Made by a program: the position numbers and the translations under genes. A DNA stretch of 64,000 nucleotides from Protonemura montana (Eukaryota; Arthropoda; Insecta; Plecoptera; Nemouridae): NCBI GenBank assembly GCA_947568835.1, contig OX387602.1, forward strand, positions 21,069,021 through 21,133,020, read 5' to 3'. Below, piece after piece: positions 60,928 through 64,000 of this stretch. Position 1 is the stretch's first letter. The number at the start of each line of letters is the position of its first letter. The notes under the pieces were generated by a model. It saw only the letters and a program-made list of their open reading frames with translations. It ran no database searches and was not told the DNA's origin.

Positions 60928-61021
60928 CCCCCCCCCCCCCCCCCCCCCCCCAAGGCATGGGCTTTGCGGGGCCCCAAAAGTCTCATTGCCGCCGGGGCCT
61001 TTTGGAGCCAGTCCGACACTG
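60928..61021 (-). repeat. Right terminus of the hAT-like element with C run
   Basis: A 24-base C run (60928-60951) leads into GGGGCCCC and GCCGCCGGGGCC modules and ends in the inverse of CAGTGTCGGACTGGC at 61021. Confidence 0.8.
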
Positions 61022-61415
61022 ATTGTGCTTTTATCTTGCAGTGTATGACCAACCATAATAGGTATGCTTGTTCTCACGGATGAGGAGTCGGATGAAGACG
61101 ATAGGGCTTGTGGCAGAGCCGCAAAGATTATTCGACCAGGAGCTGACCACTTCTAGCAGTGGGAATTTTTCATTCGTTTAAGATTAACGAAACTAACAGT
61201 CTTCGACTTGTTTACTTAAATCGAAGAAGAAATATCATCCCCTACTAACCAAAATGATGCTGTGTCTGGTATGAACCATTGAAACTAACTATTAACTATT
61301 AACGTTGAGGTTCTATGCATACGGCTCAATGTTGGTTAAAGTTAGTGACTTTTCAGGAATAGACAAATCTAGAGCATGTGTAATTGTTCACAAAGTAACC
61401 ACTGCTATAGCCAAT

Positions 61416-61843
61416 CTATAGCCGCTCGTTAGCCATTTGCTGTCTGTACTCTTTTTTCATAATTTTTAATTTAGATCTGAGTGCATGAGCAATTCTAGGG
61501 CCCGTTGAAAACTCAGCGTTGAAACCGTTGGCAAGTTTTTGCCATTCCTCATTCTGTAAAAATTATATAGACTACCTATTTAAATGCTCAAAGAGTAGGT
61601 ACTTATCTGATTCACGTTTTAATTCAATACTGTATGGTATCTGTCACCAACAATTTGGTAGAGAAGCCAGCCAAAGAATCTTAACAAATTAGGTAGAAAA
61701 ACACTTACCTTTTGACTTGTAGTGAATTTATCAGTCTTTTTGCACTCAATTACTCTGGTATGTAGTTTGACATACTTTATCAGTCTTTGCTGATCTTCAA
61801 AAGTAAAATTCTCTGATCGGGTTTTCTTGTTCATTGCCGCCAT
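61416..61843 (-). CDS. Small Myb/SANT-like DNA-binding domain protein
   Basis: Minus-strand exon 1 is 61843-61709 (45 codons, phase 0, GTAAGT donor). Exon 2 is 61553-61416 (acceptor TTTTTACAG, 45 codons and TAG). Together 90 aa: a start MAAMNKKTRSENFTFEDQQ, then LIKYVKLHTRVIECKKTD, the splice after TTSQK, NEEWQKLANGFNAE and a basic helix LRSKLKIMKKEYRQQM. This follows the three-helix Myb/SANT-like domain common in arthropods (Trp of helix 2, ENKKTD-like turn). Such proteins bind DNA and often stem from Harbinger-type transposons. The open frame stops at the end of the domain, where relatives usually continue, so it may be truncated or spliced onward from a cryptic donor. It lies just outside the hAT-like element. 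Confidence 0.72.
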
Positions 61844-62893
61844 GGTTTTGAGCGTTTTTGACTTCCAAGTATCCAAATTAACATGCATGATGGCACCAAA
61901 AGTATTTGAAACAGAAGTACCAACCTTCGAAACAAATACTGGAGATTCTTGCAACCTAGGATTAGTTAACTCCTTGATAGAGCATGGTTGTAAAATCCAA
62001 TAAGACTTCAACTCCGGGGTTAGTCTCAACCCAGAGTTGCAAAAAAACATTTTTAGCATATTTGGAGGTGTACGAAAGTCACCCATCAAATACCTGACCC
62101 AGCCCAATGTTGCTTTACCTTATTGATCTCAATGACCGATGTTATATTTCTTGTGCTTCAATTAAGAGAATATCGTTAAATTAGATAAAGGCCAACAATC
62201 TTACTTTTAGAAGAAACAACTGTAGATAACTGAGCATAAATGAAAGTTTACGCACCCAACCAAATATCAATGACGGGTGTGATCATTATGATTTGCTTAC
62301 ATTGAAGAAGTCATGTTGACAATTAACATACCGACAATTTAACTTCTACTGCGAGTTACTTGCAAGAAAAATTGTTTTCTGACTTGACCCAAGTAATAAT
62401 CAACCATCCAAGCAGAAATTTGTTAACGCAATAAATAGAACAACTTATAGAAACAAACTCAATTATTTGCTTAAAATAAATTGGATTGACTTTTGCGGAC
62501 AAATTTAAAGCTATTTTATAGCGTTTAGCTCCTAAATGATAGAAAATACCTATTATCACTTAAAGGCTGGCAAGCTGAAATTTTGCCCGTCTTGCCTAGA
62601 TATTATATTTTTAACCTTTATTAAAATCCCTAAATCGCGGTAACCAGGGATACCGCGTGTTTCAGACATTGAAAGTGTCGGCTGCAAGTTTAGCCAATTT
62701 TCGCTAATTTTGACAAAAATGAATGGTTGATTCTCATTCGAAATCGAACGAGGTATTGCGGAATTGAAAGTAAAATGCAGCACGACACTTTTTTCATGGT
62801 TAAAAAGGCAAAACATCGCTGGAAAACAGAGTCACAAATCTATAATTTTTATCCATATTTTGGGAATTTTATGGTACAAAAGTGGCTTTACAG
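61844..62893. other. AT-rich flank of the Myb/SANT-like gene
   Basis: Should contain the 5' UTR and promoter of the minus-strand Myb/SANT-like gene. No clear TATA-initiator pair or exon is seen. Confidence 0.35.
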
Positions 62894-63255
62894 AGTCTGA
62901 AGCATGAGCACGGTGTCACTGCAATGATATATGCGTACCAGAAACTCACTGATTTAATGCTCGATAGGTGAGTCTTCCCCTGCTGCGGGGGGGTTGTGGG
63001 TCCTCGAGCCTTCGCTCGTGGGCCCGTGGTCTCTTGAATTTATTAACATTGCAGTTTATTTTAGTTTATTTTAGGAAAATAAATAAGGCAGTTTATAAAG
63101 TTATAAAAAATGAACTAAAAATGAATCTGAGAAAAGATCACGTCTTCAGGAAATTTAGTTTGCCTGTGAAAACTTTGAAGCAACTCGTGGTACGCGTGAG
63201 TGCCACGGGACTGCCTATACGTACGGTTAATCCAACCATGACAAGTTTCAACTGA
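62894..63255 (+). CDS. Low-confidence exon pair of an unidentified gene
   Basis: A 74-bp segment (62894-62967) is bounded by TTTACAG and GTGAGT and reads LKHEHGVTAMIYAYQKL then TDLMLDR. A second segment begins after TTTTAG at 63075 and continues in frame with KINKAVYKVIKNELKMNL, either to a donor-like GTACGC after 63189 or to TGA at 63253-63255. Phases match (2 then 1). I do not recognise the protein. Chance assembly is possible. Confidence 0.3.
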
Positions 63256-63352
63256 AATAATCGTCTAAAACGAGACGAAAATGTGTCTCTTCGTACCAGG
63301 CGAGTAGCCGACCGAAGAGTATCGCCTGAAACCTACTGCATCGATGTGCAAG

Positions 63353-63369
63353 TGACGTCACAACACGTG
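63353..63369. promoter_or_regulatory. CRE plus E-box cluster
   Basis: Palindromic TGACGTCA (63353-63360) and CACGTG (63364-63369) lie 3 bp apart, about 90-110 bp upstream of an ATG at 63461. This looks like a CREB/ATF and bHLH promoter module for a gene running off the right edge. Confidence 0.4.
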
Positions 63370-63460
63370 CTCGATCGACCCCGCCTCGTACTTTCGATCG
63401 ACTGAAGCTCGGCTCCCATTAGCTGACCGGTTTTCGAAGTGGATCGAGGTGATAACAACA

Positions 63461-63590
63461 ATGGCGTCTACCGCTGCTATCACAGACCAAATGTTTTCCA
63501 GGCATGCAGATGCTTTAAACTGCAAATTCCTGTACTTTAATTTCGAATTTTTAATTAGATTAATTTTAACTATGTTAGCATTTGTTATAT
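63461..63590 (+). CDS. Low-confidence first exon running toward the right edge
   Basis: ATG in good context (ACAACAATGG) opens MASTAAITDQMFSRHADALN and then a hydrophobic stretch (FLIRLILTMLAFVI) that could be a membrane segment. A GTGAGT donor follows at 63591. No family is recognised and no second exon is confirmed. Confidence 0.3.
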
Positions 63591-64000
63591 GTGAGTGTTC
63601 TTGACTAAATCAAGTCACATTGAGAGTAAAATTACGTATGAGCCCTCCTCGAATTGTCACATGCAGCGACTGGCTGTCCGGATTGCACCGTCATGTCTAC
63701 CTTGTGGCTGAGCTACATAGGAAATGGAATCAGTCGGTATTCTTATGAACCCTCCAAGGTTAATATTCTTCAGCGTTCCATTGACTCGTTGAGAGAAACT
63801 GATTTGTCTCGTGCTAACTCACATTATCAGCCTGGCGTCACTCGACCTGTCCATCGATTTCCACTGTAAACCTACTGTAAACCTTTCCACTGTAAACCTT
63901 TCTGTAGATTTCTACGTTTTCTCTCGGGGAATCTTTCAAAGCGTAAAATTGACTACACCTTTTGATCTCTCTTATAAGATGCCCGGCTATTTTATTTTGT

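Larger units (their letters stand above)
52595..61021. mobile_element. 8.4 kb hAT-like composite element with 15-bp TIRs and 8-bp target duplication
   Basis: The left end begins CAGTGTCGGACTGGC (52595). The right end (to 61021) is its exact inverse complement over 15 bp. ATTGTGCT lies immediately outside both ends (52587-52594 and 61022-61029), a perfect 8-bp direct repeat. CAGTG-type ends with 8-bp duplications are the signature of hAT transposons. Inside I find no transposase frame, only repeats: tRNA-like SINE heads, an AAT microsatellite, a large palindrome, C runs, and a second ~75-bp copy of the left terminus at 59519. It is therefore non-autonomous or a decayed shell loaded with later insertions. 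Two unrelated copies sharing a chance duplication is the alternative. Confidence 0.65.

Noticed and set aside
59519-61021. A 1.5 kb element using the nested left end at 59519 and the right end at 61021
   Set aside because: The 8 bp before 59519 (CATCTAGC) do not match the 8 bp after 61021 (ATTGTGCT), whereas the outer left end matches exactly.

Overview
The window looks like arthropod nuclear DNA. The evidence is three spliced genes with clear animal orthologues, GT-AG introns of about 100-800 bp (one intron is 3.4 kb), a REDD1/Scylla-type gene, AT-rich intergenic DNA and many interspersed repeats. The repeats include tRNA-derived elements and elements derived from 5S rRNA with an arthropod-like 5S sequence. 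I cannot name the species. A crustacean, chelicerate or similar non-model arthropod would fit.

Layout. Positions 1-21650 are almost gene-free; only one exon-like segment (9473-9608) and some simple repeats stand out. The central 25 kb carries four convincing protein genes: a REDD1/DDIT4 (Scylla/Charybdis) homologue on the minus strand (23238-25466, four coding exons plus a second possible first exon at 24331-24382); the ER-Golgi tether USO1/p115 on the plus strand (26038-33072, 16 coding exons, 869 aa); a six-finger C2H2 protein on the minus strand (34620-35396, one coding exon); and the spliceosomal DEAD-box helicase DDX46/Prp5 on the plus strand (35894-48051, 18 coding exons, 1035 aa). REDD1/USO1 and zinc finger/DDX46 are divergent pairs about 500-600 bp apart. 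USO1 and the zinc finger gene are convergent. I joined exons by splice consensus, reading phase and family similarity; every junction keeps frame.

Positions 48-64 kb are repeat-rich. There is a decayed Mutator-like transposase (about 48801-49660), a GC-rich minisatellite (51043-51357), a FLYWCH-like terminal exon on the minus strand (51599-51872), and an 8.4 kb block (52595-61021) with hAT-like terminal inverted repeats and a perfect 8-bp flanking duplication. That block is full of tRNA-like SINE heads and contains a 200-bp-arm palindrome carrying CTCF-like motifs. Beyond it lie a small two-exon Myb/SANT-like gene (minus strand, 61416-61843) and weaker exon and promoter candidates running to the right edge.

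The genes do not form a pathway. USO1, DDX46 and REDD1 act in vesicle tethering, pre-mRNA splicing and stress control of TORC1. The most unusual material is in the repeats: 5S-rRNA-derived SINEs, one of them split by a TTAA-flanked MITE; a duplicated ~100-bp element in a DDX46 intron whose two copies keep GNRA-capped hairpins despite sequence change; and the 8.4 kb hAT-like composite.
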